Positions 21,701 through 34,140 of a DNA stretch of 64,000 nucleotides are shown here, one piece after another. The notes under the pieces were generated by a model that did not search any database, was not told where the DNA came from, and was given only the letters and a program-made list of their open reading frames with translations. The position numbers were made by a program, and so were the translations under genes. Every line of letters begins with the position of its first letter. Position 1 is the first letter of the stretch. This DNA comes from Rutstroemia sp. NJR-2017a BVV2 (lineage: Eukaryota > Ascomycota > Leotiomycetes > Helotiales > Rutstroemiaceae): NCBI GenBank assembly GCA_002946415.1, contig NJPS01000067.1:372001-436000 (forward strand), written 5' to 3'.

Positions 21701-24700
21701 GGGCGCAAGGGCAGAAGGGACCAGAGGCATTTCCTACCTTGCACCAGGCGTCACATCACCATATCTCCCATGTCTCTATACAAAGTGCGTCTCCTCGAGT
21801 TGCACCAAAGTCCTCATAATATGTAAGAAGTACCGTGAGGTACACCGATTGTCAAGTAGCTGCGGATGCGTAGGGTTACCCGAACCAAGTTTATTTTCCT
21901 CCCTCGCGCCTTCGTCCCTTCTCGCGTGCCGCGACAAGAACTGCGCATCGGTTTTCAGGTCGTGTTCACGATGGCAAGCTGAACATCCTAAGGTTTCGGC
22001 TGAAGCTCTCACTGGTGCTCATAAGGTTACTCTTCTTGTTCTCTTACCACCTTTGCTATGCACCAAACTCAGGGTGAGTAGGCGCAGCTCGAGCGTTCAT
22101 GCCTTCGTACCGTCACACCCCCAAACATCAATTAGCGAATGGACCTCTGCACAATTCCGGATAACCTGCCGGAAAGATGGATCTCCTTCGAGGCTTCAAT
22201 GAGACCTAATGACCAAGGTAGGAGAGAAGATAGTATGGGGGCTCGGGAAAGAGACTAACGAGGCCATATCATTTGCTAGACATGTGGCCGCTCGCAATCG
22301 ACAGTAGCAAAAGCAAAAGCACGGACACGAGTTCTCAGAGTGCAAGTCTCGACAGCATGCCATCCGAGAGTTTGGTGCAGTAGCATCCCGCACAATACCT
22401 GTCTCTTCTTTGTGCCACCCGCAGACCTTACGCACCTACCTCCCATACCATTTAGCTAGCTATCCGACAGCACCGGCACCAGCAGCACAGTCGAAGTGGC
22501 TGTGTACTCCGTGCTCCGTACTCCGTATGTTCAAACATCAGACTCACGGTCGGCAGGCAATTGGTATCTCGAGGCGTTCTCCCATTGGTCGATTGCGGTA
22601 TGATCTATTCTCTGACGTGAGATGGAACAAATGTATGAGGGTTTGGGAGGGGAAAATAGGAAGCTCCCGAGGTCGGATCAAAACCTTGAAACGGGCTGGA
22701 TGCCCGTGCTTCTAATATTGGTATCGGAGGCTTCTTCTACGTGCATGGGTCAAATCATACCTTGAAGCAGATCGCTTCGTTCTCAGCCATCTACCTTAGC
22801 TTACCATTCTCCATGTTGCTGCTTTTTCCCTCGAGAAATTTCATCCGAAGTTTCTCTTAGCTATCTCGTCTCCACCATTGTCTCATCGCAGAAGGTCCTC
22901 ACTGCTCAGGTATGAGCGCATACTTTGTGTCTTATCCCTCAATGTCTCTCAAACTACCTGCCCCCGGACTATGAACTCATTGGCTAGAGCTTCCGGACTA
23001 CGTCCCTGATCCGATCCCCAAATCATCTAATTGACCAATCAAAGCAATGCCGTTGGCAAGGGAAACATGAGATGCGAGGAAGGTTACACGAAGCGAAGCG
23101 ATACGATACAAATCCTTAGTACCCGGATCACCTTTGCTCCTTCGGAATTCTAATACTTCTAAAGTCTCATTTCAGATAAAACATTTGGAATTCCTACCAC
23201 TTAAGATACCTACACAACTTCAACGTTGTCGTTTGGAATGTTATTTTTGAAAGCTCGTAATCCTGTGTCATGCCATCCCCAAGCAACAATGCGGGTACGT
23301 GCGACACTTGTGCCAGGAGCAGAGAGCAAACAACCACCTCAACAAAGGCCTCATTACATGCCGGCTGAAATACAGTTCATCAGTCATGATGATCGACTCA
23401 TCAATTTCGAAGCTGCATATGCGTCATCCCTACCTACAGCTACTATACATGGAGTGCTTTCGGCAGCGCGTGTGTATGTCTAGGTTCGTTGCTATTCGGG
23501 GGTGTTTCATCGATAGAATCCGCAGCGATGTCATGCTTGTATAACAAAGTTTTGTTCATCTACTTACAACTTGGTACTCTACCTTCATACCTCTTCATGC
23601 GGCCAGTTATTTCATCCAAAGGCGTCGTACGATACCCGTTGTAAGATCTACAGTATGATCAGGTGTGCGTGGCGCTGCTTCATCCAATGTCACCCCGTTA
23701 ATCAGATGTGGAGTCCATCTGAACTTACAAGTGGGCATGTCTCACTACCTTGCTTTTTATCTCCGACATCTTACTCTCCATATCTTACGAAAGCATCTGA
23801 TATAGATTTGTTGCGTGCTGTGAAACTCATCCCAACTCGCGATGTAGAGCTCACCTCAGACGAGCAGCATTCTTTAATCTATGCAAGCTTAAGATAGCTG
23901 AAGGCATTTTAGACAAGTGCATTTCGAACTCACAAGTGTGGCTTTGAGATGCAAGCATTATCGCAGTCCTTTAATGGAATAGATGTCAATTTTTCAGTCA
24001 CTCTGTCGGTACGGGGCACTCTCCTGCTGCGATGAAAGCGCAGAGGATACTGGATACCATTCAGTGCTGTTTCTTAATGCTTATAGGACCGGTAAGCAAA
24101 AGTCTTAGTGAGCAGCCTTACGACGCTATTACGATACGACTTTGCTAAAGCGCAAGTGCCTTGGATTTAGTTGCATTACACCAGCTGGTATGCTGCAGTT
24201 GGGCTTGAAGTTTAGAGCGGACTGGATGTCCATTAAAATGAATTTCACAAGGTCTGTCAGCGATGGTATCAACCATTCGGCACGCGACATTGCTCTAAGG
24301 GAAGCAGCTACATCCTCTATGAGCCACAATAGTAATCTTACCCCGCATGGCAGGCCACGCGGTCTGAATAAGGAGTGTTTGAATTCTGGTCTTGTATGTA
24401 GATTCTAGAGGTTCTGTTCTTGAAGTTCTTTCCTGCCAAGGTGACCTCGCCCTCCTGCTTGCGATCACATTATAGAATAGCCGGGCCATCACTACGGCTT
24501 CCGACCGTGATTACGCCAGCAGCCTCACCCCTGATACCGCTGCGAGTAGCTCGGTGTCAAGCTATATTCATATGCTTGTAATGTTCGTCTGTTCCCTCTT
24601 TAATACCTGTCACCTCACATGCATTCGTGTCTACTACAAACGTATCAGGAATGCAACGCGGATCTCTTCCTATGCAACCCTCCCATTCCGTTTCCCCATG

Positions 24701-25700
24701 CATTGGCAGCATTCACACCGCTCATATATACCGTAGCAAAGTCAAAAATATCTAATTTCTCATCAAGAAAGTAAATTCAGAACGGCCATTCGTACGTCCG
24801 GTCTACATGGATTTTCACTTTCCAGCCCTAAGTCTCCCCCCGGTCCGGATTCTCTGCCCGATAACCGGCTGGTTTTTCATCACAGCAACATCCCCTGGGT
24901 CCGCTCCGTTTCCAAAAATAGCATCATGAACAGTTCCAGGTCTCCCACACTGTCGGTACAATTCAGGAGAATAGCTACCCCTCTATTTACTCATTCTTTC
25001 TTTCTTTCTTTCCTTCCTAAACAAACGGTCGGTCGGCGCTTACTGTACCCAAATATGTTCTTGAAGGATTCAACCCCCTAACGCGAGAAGCTATGCATAT
25101 ACAGCATAAGCTTCGGAATCCTTCCCTACCAGCCTATCAGGAGGAGGTTTTCCGCCCCTCTTTAAAACAAAAACTACTATTCATACAGAAAAGGCGGACA
25201 GTAGACCTGGGAGTCCCTCCCGTCTGGATTTTTGGTAACTTTACCGATGGAGGAACGACCAGCCTTGATCTGATTGCCCGGTTAGGTATTGTCCCGACCA
25301 TGGTGGTGGGCTTTTTATCTTATCTCTTGAGTCAGATGTAGATGGGGTGATTATTCGTCTCAACATTGGATCCTACGTTCCCTGCCTTACACATACATCT
25401 ATCCACGTCATATCAGTCATTACACGCACGCAGAGCGAAATCATGATTCTATTCCAAATCCCATGCATGCATCTCACATATACCACCTACAGTAGTTAAC
25501 CGGCCCCTAGAACACCTCGGTTCTCAGTACCACCTCGATGCCCTCATACCGTAATACCATATCTACTGGAAATCGCGTCTCGCATTCGTATATCGTCCTC
25601 TCCCATCCAATTACTTTCCCCCAAGTTCACTGGGAGCTAATCTGGGTTTTCGCACCTGATCACGGATCTTCATATGACTGCTCAACCTATATCCTACCAA
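18790..25700. other. gene-poor region
   Basis: Nearly 7 kb with only short open frames on both strands and no recognised domain. The first 1-2 kb are presumably promoter and leader of the leftward Ser-rich gene. A CTCCGTACTCCGTA-type repeat sits at 22504-22528. No rRNA, tRNA or transposase remnant recognised. Confidence 0.45.
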
Positions 25701-28700
25701 GGAGGATCCAAGAAACGGAATCACACCTGTAGTTGTTTTGTTTATACTTACAGGAAACCACAGTACCATTGTCCCAAAACAGTACATCAGGGTATCTTCC
25801 TTGGATCAAACCTACTTCCGTTGTCATTCTCATACCTCCTGTTCCAATCTATTGTACTAACGAAACTCATATCCATTCATTCATTTACTCACCCACCCAT
25901 AAATCACATCTACCAGCGCCATATCAGCCGTGCCTGGCTCCCTCGCTCATCCACATCGTGCTTCCCCTCCCCTCCCCCACCAGCCCACCAATCACAACTC
26001 GCTTACTCCCCTCCCCATCCAGCTCACGTCCGGAATAAAGAACTAACCCACGTTTCAGCTGTACAGTAAGTAGTCAGTTATCCGCCTCCTTGGTACCAAC
26101 CACATCGTCAATCTATTCCGCGATATTCTAGGCTTCCATTTCTTTTCCTTGCCTTGCTTTTCCTTCTATTTTCTTTCCCCTCTTCTGGTTCTCACTCCGA
26201 TGCTGTAATCTAGGATTTGAAACATATTCTTTTTTGAGGGTCTTACAAATCACTCAACTTCTTTGCTTTTCATTCCTGCAAACCCGAGTCGCAAAAGCAC
26301 GAATAATAAATCAACAGCACTGTAAGCTTTCCACGTCCGTCCATCCAACCAATCCCTACCTCCCCGAATCCTTCAGCCCCCATCTGAATTCCCATCTCGC
26401 TATTCGTCATTCGCCAGTCGTCATTCGTCCAATCTATATGCACGCACGCACACACGCACGCACGTACTCATACATGCTGATGTACATACGGCAAATGTAA
26501 CGCTAATCCCTACAGCTCATGTGTTTACCATGCGACGAGGAAGGAGAAGAAAAAGAAAGAGGAGAGCTGTGCCGTGGGAATGCAGGTTGGGAGGTTAGGG
26601 CAGAGCAAATTAGAAGGTGGGGATGAGTGGATTCTAGGCTTATGCGACGTTGAGATGGACGGATAATAGGTGAGATGAACGGATGAGTAAAGCTGCATGA
26701 GATATAGAAGTAGTGTAACTTGCTTTTGAGGTCTTTTTTACTCCTTTAGGTGAGGTGTGGGTAGTGGCAAGGGAGGGAGGAAGGACACACCTGAGTGGTA
26801 AGGTATATACCCACCCATACGCATACACACAGAGAGAGCATGGTCAAGAAAGAAGGTGCAAGGCAACATCAGGAGAACAAGTACCTTCCAACACACGCCC
26901 TCACCACGTGCTTGTCAACCATCCATTCCACGCTCCCCTCCTCTCCCCTCCACCTCACCATCCATCCCTCGAATGCAACACTGCACGAACGAACCTCCTC
27001 GATTCGCCCGTTCGCGACTTTCCCATTCCATCTACCTCCGCTCCAGCTCACATGCATAACATATGTTCCGGAAAAAGAAAAAAGTTAAATATACCACCCT
27101 ACTGCAGATATGCAACAAAATGACTCTATGATTCTGATATAGTGGGTTTGAAGGATGCGGATGCATGATATGTGTTGGTGGAAATGCTGTGGAGGAGAGG
27201 AAGAGGGGGGATGTTTCGTTGGTGTTGGTGTTGGTGTTGGTAATGAGATGAGGACTGAGATGGATAATGTTAAGTCATTACTATGGAGGGAGCAGTTTAT
27301 GGTTTTTCTAGGCTGAAAGAATGTGTTTTGACACTTGCTAAGGTGTAGACAAATGTGTCGCCGCGAATCGAGATGTCGAGATAGATCAGTTAACCCTAAC
27401 AGGCTCCAGACTTCTCATCATCTGTACTGTATCCCCCATCACAGCTTCTATTCGCGCAATCCATGGCAGCGTCTCGTACTCCACCAGGCGTAGAATTACG
27501 ACACCCCTCCCTAAGCTTGACCAGGATTCAACGACACTCTCAACTGACGAATCTGATAGGCATAAAGATAGGCATGGTGGATAGGGGTTGAAAGTCAGGA
27601 TAGCTACTGTGAATATCCTTCTCGCAATCGTAACCCCACTGCCCCTATTTTGCTGCCAGTCATCATCGCACTGCATCTACTCTTCTCGTAGTCCTATGCC
27701 TGAGTTTTTCATCCTGGAACATAAACTCCCTCTACGGTTGGCAAGTTCTGGGTAGACCACATTCACTCTCGACGTATCCGATCAAGAGACCCCCTATTCC
27801 CCACACCATAACCACCATCACCTCTTACCCAGATGCTCTTCTTCTTACACTTTGTAATAGGCAACATAGTGAACCAGCAGCCACGGCTCTCCACCATCTT
27901 CGCCGCCTCCACGAAATCTTACATCACATCTCACTGTCCTGCAACCATTGCTGTTGCCCCCTACTTCCCCAATTCCATGATTGAGAAGTGTAGTTTGCCA
28001 TCACAACTCTTGCACACATACAGTACGATACTTCAGTTCATAAGGTCTGATACTTTCTATCTATAGGCAAGAAGCCCTATCTTCCAATAAGTGAGCTTCC
28101 TCTTCAATCTCATCCAACTAATTATATCTCATAGGCTCGGCCGTATTCCGGTCATTAGGTAGTGAATGTTAAACGATACCGACGAGAAGACTCGGATATA
28201 CGATGAAAGATATATATAGCGGTACTTTTAGTGAATAAATGGGTTTCATATATTCCTATCCTTCCCAATTTATCAATCCACTTGTTCTTCTCTCACTCTT
28301 CTCCTCGCCGTCTATCTCCAAACTTTTCCTGTTATAATTTCCCCGTTTCCATTCCCCTATCCCGCTCCTCACTTTCAGCAAGTGATATAAACATCAGTGC
28401 CCTCGCCATATTTAGATAATGTAGTAATAATCTCTCAGCCTTCGTAGTAAACTGGACCATTTAGATTCACTAATATATGGATTTGTAGCTAGACGATCTC
28501 TGAAAGTTGCACTCTAAATCAGTCTACCGCCTGAGATTTTAAGCTCTCTTATTGCTTTTCATCGCTACTCTTTGCCTTGCTCCTATACAGTGATACTTCC
28601 ATTTCCTTATTCATATGACCTGGATTTTGCACTACAAGATCCTACGTTGTGGATATGCTGTATTGTATTGTACTTAGAGTGATATATACTTATTATCTTC

Positions 28701-28708
28701 ATCCCTCC

Positions 28709-28747
28709 TATCTCTCCCATCTCTCCCATCTCTCTCATCTCTCCCAT
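28709..28747 (+). repeat. CTCTCCCAT tandem repeat
   Basis: Four 9-10 base units of CTCTCCCAT with one CTCTCTCAT variant. Confidence 0.85.
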
Positions 28748-29263
28748 AATCTCAATTTCTCTTCTCCTCTTCTAAATTTCCAGCCACAAATCCAAAGCCT
28801 ACTTTCCCTTCTATATCCCCTCCTCCCTCCTCTCGCTTACTCTGGTTATTAAATATCCCACCTCCCTATTTACCCCTCCACCCATATATCAAACCAAAGC
28901 AGATCATCTATAAACTCTACATCTCACTCGTTCCCCTCCCCTATCTAGCTCCAGTCCATCTTATATCCACTCTCTTATCCCCCTTTTATCCGTCTTCTTG
29001 TCCCCTCTCTCCTCTTCCAGCCCCTTCCTCCCTCCCCAACCCCTTCTAATCCATCCTCCGCTTCCAAATCCCTCCTCCCCTCTAACCCTCCGTCCTCTCC
29101 TCCCTCCCTTCAATCCCTCCCAATCTCTTCAAACCGCTCTTCTCCCACTCGAGTAATAAATATTTTCCCCAAGCCCAAACAAATCCCCCAAGCCCAAGCC
29201 CAAACACCATCCCCAACCAAACCTTTTATCTAATATATCCCAAAATCCTTTCCTTACATGCAA

Positions 29264-29308
29264 CCCCCTCCTCCCCCTCCTCCCCCTCCTCCCCTCCTCC
29301 CCTCCTCT
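29264..29308 (+). repeat. CCCTCCTCC pyrimidine repeat
   Basis: Run of CCTCC units (CCCCTCCTCC) without a single purine for about 45 bases; mirror-symmetric, so compatible with triplex-type structure. Confidence 0.85.
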
Positions 29309-29331
29309 CATTCTAAGTTCTAACCTAGCTC

Positions 29332-29363
29332 CCACTTCCACTTCCACTTCCACTTCCACTTCC
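29332..29363 (+). repeat. (CACTTC)5 microsatellite
   Basis: Five perfect copies of the hexamer CTTCCA/CACTTC. Confidence 0.92.
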
Positions 29364-30150
29364 CTCAGCACACTTAAACAAACCACAATACACACAGACA
29401 AACCACGACCATATATATAAGTAGACAAACCACCATACACTTTATCTATCCACCTATCCATCTACCCACCCATCCACCTATCCACTCACCTATCCATCCC
29501 TCCTGTATACATCCATACATACATCCCTGCTATATAAATCCCCTCAGCCATCCCAATGATCCCACAACCAAACGCCATTCACAAAAGGAACTCACTAACT
29601 ATACTTACTTACTTCCACATAAACATTATTCTCTAGAACTTAGTAGCAGCAGTAGTAAGTAGTTCACAGATATACAAAAATCACTCCCTCCCTCCCTCAC
29701 ACCCCGCACACATATACCTACCTACCTATCTCTTCCCTCCCTCCCTCTCTCTCTCACATCCCCCTTCATTTCTTCCTCCCATTTCATAGACTGATAGATA
29801 GATAGAATGATTGATTGATTGATCGCTTGTATTCCGCTTGTATTCATTATCTATTTGAACTCAAATACCTCACACCTCACACCCCACACCACACCATACG
29901 ACCGCTTGCCTTCCCTTCCCTCCCCTTCTCCTCTCTCATGATAACCCTTCACCCATCACCCTCACTCCCTCCCACATATACTCTCTCTCTCCCTCCCCCT
30001 TCCTGCCCACGAACCTCAGCGACCAAACAAATATAACAAACCCCACAAACAAAAACAACACAACAAAAAAACAAAAACTCCATCCCATTCCCAGCCCACC
30101 CAATCCCAGTCCAGCGCTCAAGGTTTCCCTCCCTCGCACTTCCCTCTCAA

Positions 30151-30860
30151 GCTCACAAGATGCTCGGGTCCCTCTCCCCAGACTTTCATTTTCCCCATTT
30201 TAACACCCCACCCCACCCTACGAAATTCAACCCAAATAGATCCATGAATATCACAATCATGTATATATGTATGTCTGTATGTATGCAATATCCCCAACCA
30301 ATACCAGCAATCCATTCCATTCCATTCCATCAGACTAGTGATAAGCACTGGAACAGCAAGCATCTCTAAACGCCCTAAAACACAAGCCACAGCTCCCCCA
30401 TTTTGCGCCCAAACCATGAACTCATGCTGAATGAAATCCATGTATGCGTGTACGTTTGCTTCATGATATAGAGAGAGAGAGAGAGAGAGAGATAGACACC
30501 ACCAAAGCCGCTAACCCGTATTAAGTTGTATGCGGGAAGATATGTACAGTGAAGAGAAAGAATCCTTTGCCTATATATGCGCCCGTCGAGAAGGAAGAGA
30601 AAGTGTAGAAGTAGTACAGCCATATCAGGCAGAAGCAGAAAAGCGTGTTTTACAAACTGATGTAGTATTTTCAACTCCAAAATAATGTATGTACGAACGC
30701 CAAGGCCATCTCAAAGGAAGAGTTGGCGCGAGAGTCCCCATCATGCTGGAGATCGTTCGCGGGTATCATATCGATATGCAGGTCGGCATATCGATAACAA
30801 ATGGGCGCGTGGGAGAACCACAAAGATCTCTTAGAAAGGAACAGATTATGCCGAAATCCC
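30151..30860. other. 3' flank of atfA
   Basis: Includes a GA dinucleotide run at 30471-30491 and otherwise ordinary AT-rich 3' flank. No gene. Confidence 0.5.
30471..30491 (+). repeat. (GA)n dinucleotide repeat
   Basis: About ten perfect GA units. Confidence 0.9.
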
Positions 30861-32684
30861 TCACATTCCCTGTTGATGGTGTGACGCTTCCGCCATGCCG
30901 TATGGGTTTTGTGCGCTCATTTGATGATCATCATAACCGTTCATCAAAGGACCTCCTGGTGGTGGTCCATTCAATTGCATGTTTTGAATCCCTTGATGAG
31001 CACTGACCGGACAATCCTTGTGAGCCAGTAGCAGCGTTCTCAAATTGACAATCTCATTCTTCATGGATGCCAAAGTCTGCTGCAGGGCGTCGTTCTCATT
31101 GGAGTATAACTCGACCTTTTGTTGTAGGTTTGCTAACCATTGCTTCTTCCGCTGTCTACACTTCAATGCCGCAACCCTGAAGTATGGTTAGCATGGGACG
31201 ATGCAGAAGTCCAAGAGTGACTAACCTATTCCTTTCCAAGAAGTTCCTTCGTTTTTCTTCATCTGTCAGCTTCTTGCCTTGAGCATTATACTCATCCTTG
31301 TTAGGATCTTCCTGCATTTGTGAATCATCAGGAGAAGGTGGTTCGTTGAGATCATCCATCGAGCTAGTACGGGCATGGGATGTTCCACCGTTAGCCTTCG
31401 TCTTCTTGGTACTTGCGGCTTTCGCTTTCCCTTGACCGTTCACTTGACTCTGTGTTCTCTTCTTTCCTCGGGTATTTGGTCGCTGTTGGGTATCATTGTC
31501 ATCAGAGTACCCATTGCTAACTACACTGGCTGCACGTCCGGATGCAGTGCTCGTAGAGCCGTGAGCGTTCCTTGGCGCCATACTCGGTGAGCCGTTCATC
31601 TGTTGGCTGGGCATTTGCCTTGGTTGCGGTGGTTGAGGGTGTGAATGTTGAATAGGAACTTGTTGGGGTGCTAAGGTATAATGATTTGGGGCCGATGGGG
31701 CAACGTTGCGAGACTGAGCCAACATGAAAAGACCATTAGCCGCATCGTTGGCATCATCAAATTGACCAGGCAGCTTGGTATCATTTCTATTACCATTGGT
31801 CAGTTCTTGTGGCTGTGACGTTACGCTCTGTGGAAGAGCAGGTTCTCGCGTCTTGCTAGCAATACTTAAGGCCGTCCGATGGAAGTCGAGTGCAGCAGGT
31901 GTGACACCACCACTTTGAAGCGAGTTGAACATGGCTGCTGTTCCTGGACTTGGCTCAGGGAACATTGAACCACTTCCACCAGGCGTCAGACCGCTCCTCA
32001 GTCCAGACTCATTGGGGGTAAATCCTCCCCGTAAAGAATGTTGTTCGGAAAAGTAATCCTCTTGCGCCTTGGGTGCCGACAACATGGCTGGACTTAATGG
32101 GCCAGACCGTAAACTAGAGAAGAAACCTGGGGTACCCGATCCGAAGAATGGACCGGCGGGAGATGCCAAAGCGGCAACTGAAGGTAGTTTTGTCCCACCT
32201 GGGGTTCGGTTTTCACTCGCGGTAGATGGACCGCCCGCGAACTGATGCTCAAATGGATTCAGCTCTGTTGTAAGACTATGATGTTGTGTTCCGAAATAAT
32301 CGCCAGCGGTATTCGTTCGCGCGGCAGGAGGTGGAGGAGGCGGCGCAAGTGGTTGTGCAATCTCTGGACCGGATTCGCCTTTCACTGTTGGGTTTTCTGG
32401 TTTCGCGTCGGATGCTACAAAGGGAAGAGAGATGTTAGCCATACCATCTCGATATGGTTCATCATCGTCGTCATCGTCATCATCATCATCATCATCATCA
32501 TTATCACCATGAGTGCTCGTGCTGGTCACAAGATGGCGATATGAGATGCGTGTAGTTGGGCGACAGGATGGGAAGGATGGACTGATGAAATTGATGGCGA
32601 CTTACCAGGACCTCTTGGTGGTGAAGCGTTAGCATTTCTCGGTGAGTCAACACCATTTTTAGGAGTGACCTTGGGGGAAGTCAT
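30861..32684 (-). CDS. atfA: bZIP transcription factor, ATF/CREB type (AtfA/Atf1)
   Basis: Nuclear stress regulator; Atf1/AtfA homologs act below the Hog1/Sak1-type MAP kinase and bind CRE sites (TGACGT). Exons are 32684-32606, 32414-31226 and 31176-30861, giving 527 aa. The last intron has a GTTAGT donor and ATGCTAACC branch point and splits the basic region, rejoining as FLERNR|VAALKCRQRKKQW, the diagnostic NxxAAxKCRxRKK pattern. A leucine zipper follows (about residues 440-480), then LLAHKDCPVS, typical of the family. The N-terminal half holds the Aft1-type osmotic-stress and HRA/HRR-like segments, e.g. TELNPFEHQF and LPSVAALASPAGPFFG, with several SP/TP sites for MAP kinase. The first intron was placed at 32415-32605 because its acceptor (GCTAAC, then a pyrimidine tract and GTAG) is the one that keeps frame; a GAT repeat read as poly-Asp is then intronic. 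Assignment is firm. Confidence 0.93.
32415..32605 (-). other. first intron of atfA, containing a GAT/ATC microsatellite
   Basis: Donor GTAAGT at 32605, branch point GGCTAAC about 25 bases before the acceptor TTTGTAG at 32415. The exons meet in phase (G|CA = Ala). The 191 bases include the ATC/GTC triplet repeat at 32461-32500. Confidence 0.75.
32461..32500 (+). repeat. (ATC)n triplet microsatellite
   Basis: Thirteen ATC or GTC triplets; on the minus strand GAT/GAC. Lies inside the first atfA intron and would code poly-Asp only if that intron were retained. Confidence 0.9.
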
Positions 32685-33078
32685 GGTGAAAAGGGGAGGC
32701 CACAACTAGGAAAGTATGTGTGGTAGTGTAGTGACGGTAACGGAGCGGTAATTCGGTGGGTGGTGGTAGAGTTGTTGTGTGCAATCCTGCTTACACGCGA
32801 TGACGACGAAATGTTCGGATCGAATTGTGTGGTAGTACGGCTGGTGCTTGGAAACGCTGCGTGGGGAGTGGCGAATTATGGGATGGAAAAGTAGTAAATC
32901 CCCCAGTAAGTGCTTGTGGCTTCTGCACAATGGCGATAATGAAGAGCGCACAATTAAGTGAGAAAGCGGTAAAGTGGTAAAGTTGGCACTTGATTTTTCT
33001 ATTATTATTTTCGAGCTTCGAGGTTGTGGGTTGTGGGTTGTGAGAGGATGAGATCAGAGGATGAAAGGTTAATGCTGA

Positions 33079-33085
33079 TGACGTC
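33079..33085 (+). promoter_or_regulatory. CRE-like site TGACGTC upstream of atfA
   Basis: Seven of eight bases of the palindromic CRE, 395 bases upstream of the atfA start codon. ATF/CREB-type bZIPs bind TGACGT cores, so autoregulation is possible. Motif match only. Confidence 0.4.
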
Positions 33086-33818
33086 TTTCTGGACGAGTTT
33101 TGGATGATTTCCTGAAAAAGGATTCGTTAATTCACTTTGGCCGACTACTAATTAATAATATTTGCAGTCCGCCCTACTATTCTCCCCCTTCCTCCTTCCA
33201 TTCGAGGAAATAGAGAAGGGAGAGTGAGTCGCAACGAAGAAAAAGAAAGGAGGGCAAAAAAGGAAAGAAGTGAAGGAATACAACACACCAATTGTTCTCT
33301 ATCTAAAGATCTGGAGATCCGATGCGTTTCGAGCAACACCAGGGACGATCTGTGGTGACCGACAGATGAAAAAGGCGACGAAAAAGCGAGTGGCGACGAC
33401 ACAACGAACAGCAATAGTCAATTACCTCGGCCCTCGCAGATCTCAAATCAATTGGGATTCTTCTTCGCGTCTATTCTCGTAACAAATTGCTGGCTCTGGC
33501 GATGGCAATGGTGCGTGCGACTGAGCACTTTCCTCTGCAGTTGGCGATTTGGGCTGGGTTGAACACGCTTCTGATCGATGAGAGAAGAAATGACGAAAGT
33601 GGCGAGTGGGAAGTCCTAAATCCGTTATATATATTTCCCCTCTCCGCCAAGTAAGTGTTAACGATTGTTTAATACGTGAGACCAATTCTGAATTTCTCAA
33701 CTGTCGAACTTCAAACTTCAGACTTCGAACTTCGAACTTCGCTCTTCTAAATGTTGTTGGCGGCGTCGGTTGATGGTTGATTTGTAAAGCGGTGGTGAAG
33801 GAGGAAGAAGAATGTCAG

Positions 33819-33826
33819 TGACGTAA
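33819..33826 (+). promoter_or_regulatory. CRE-like site TGACGTAA upstream of atfA
   Basis: Second ATF/CREB-type octamer, about 1.1 kb upstream of the atfA start codon. Motif match only. Confidence 0.4.
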
Positions 33827-34106
33827 GTTTGGGTCGAGGGAATTCTAGAAGGCTTTGTTGCGAACGCGACAGATTGGCCAAATGGTTGCTGAATCGGTCT
33901 TGCTCTCTTTCTTTAACAAAACAAATTGTCGGAAAGCACCTCCGCCTCTTTATTTTTTCTTACTCTTCTAATTCTCCTCGTCTCTTCTCTTTTTTGCCTC
34001 CTCGCCTCTTCGCCTCTCTTGCGCGATTGGCCCTGGTTAGTCTTTCCACCCTTCGTCCTTCACGCCAATAGCGACGAGAAGCTTTATCATTAAGATGCTC
34101 GTTTCA

Positions 34107-34140
34107 AGACGTGCGAGACGTGCAAGACGTGCAAGACGTT
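34107..34140 (+). repeat. AGACGTGCA tandem repeat
   Basis: Four 9-base units (AGACGTGCG, AGACGTGCA twice, AGACGTTGA). Each carries an ACGT core. Confidence 0.85.

Larger units (their letters stand above)
25701..30150. other. pyrimidine-rich non-coding tract
   Basis: For most of 4.4 kb the + strand is dominated by C and T, most extremely between about 28.65 and 30.15 kb, where tandem CTCCCAT, CCTCC and CTTCCA arrays follow each other. One part (26.52-27.36 kb) is purine-richer. No domain-bearing frame on either strand. It lies beyond the 3' end of atfA, so it could be an independent non-coding transcript or simply biased spacer. Confidence 0.6.

Noticed and set aside
18790..25700. search for a hidden multi-exon gene or transposon
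   Set aside because: No motif of any protein family, reverse transcriptase, integrase or transposase seen, and no long terminal repeats noticed.
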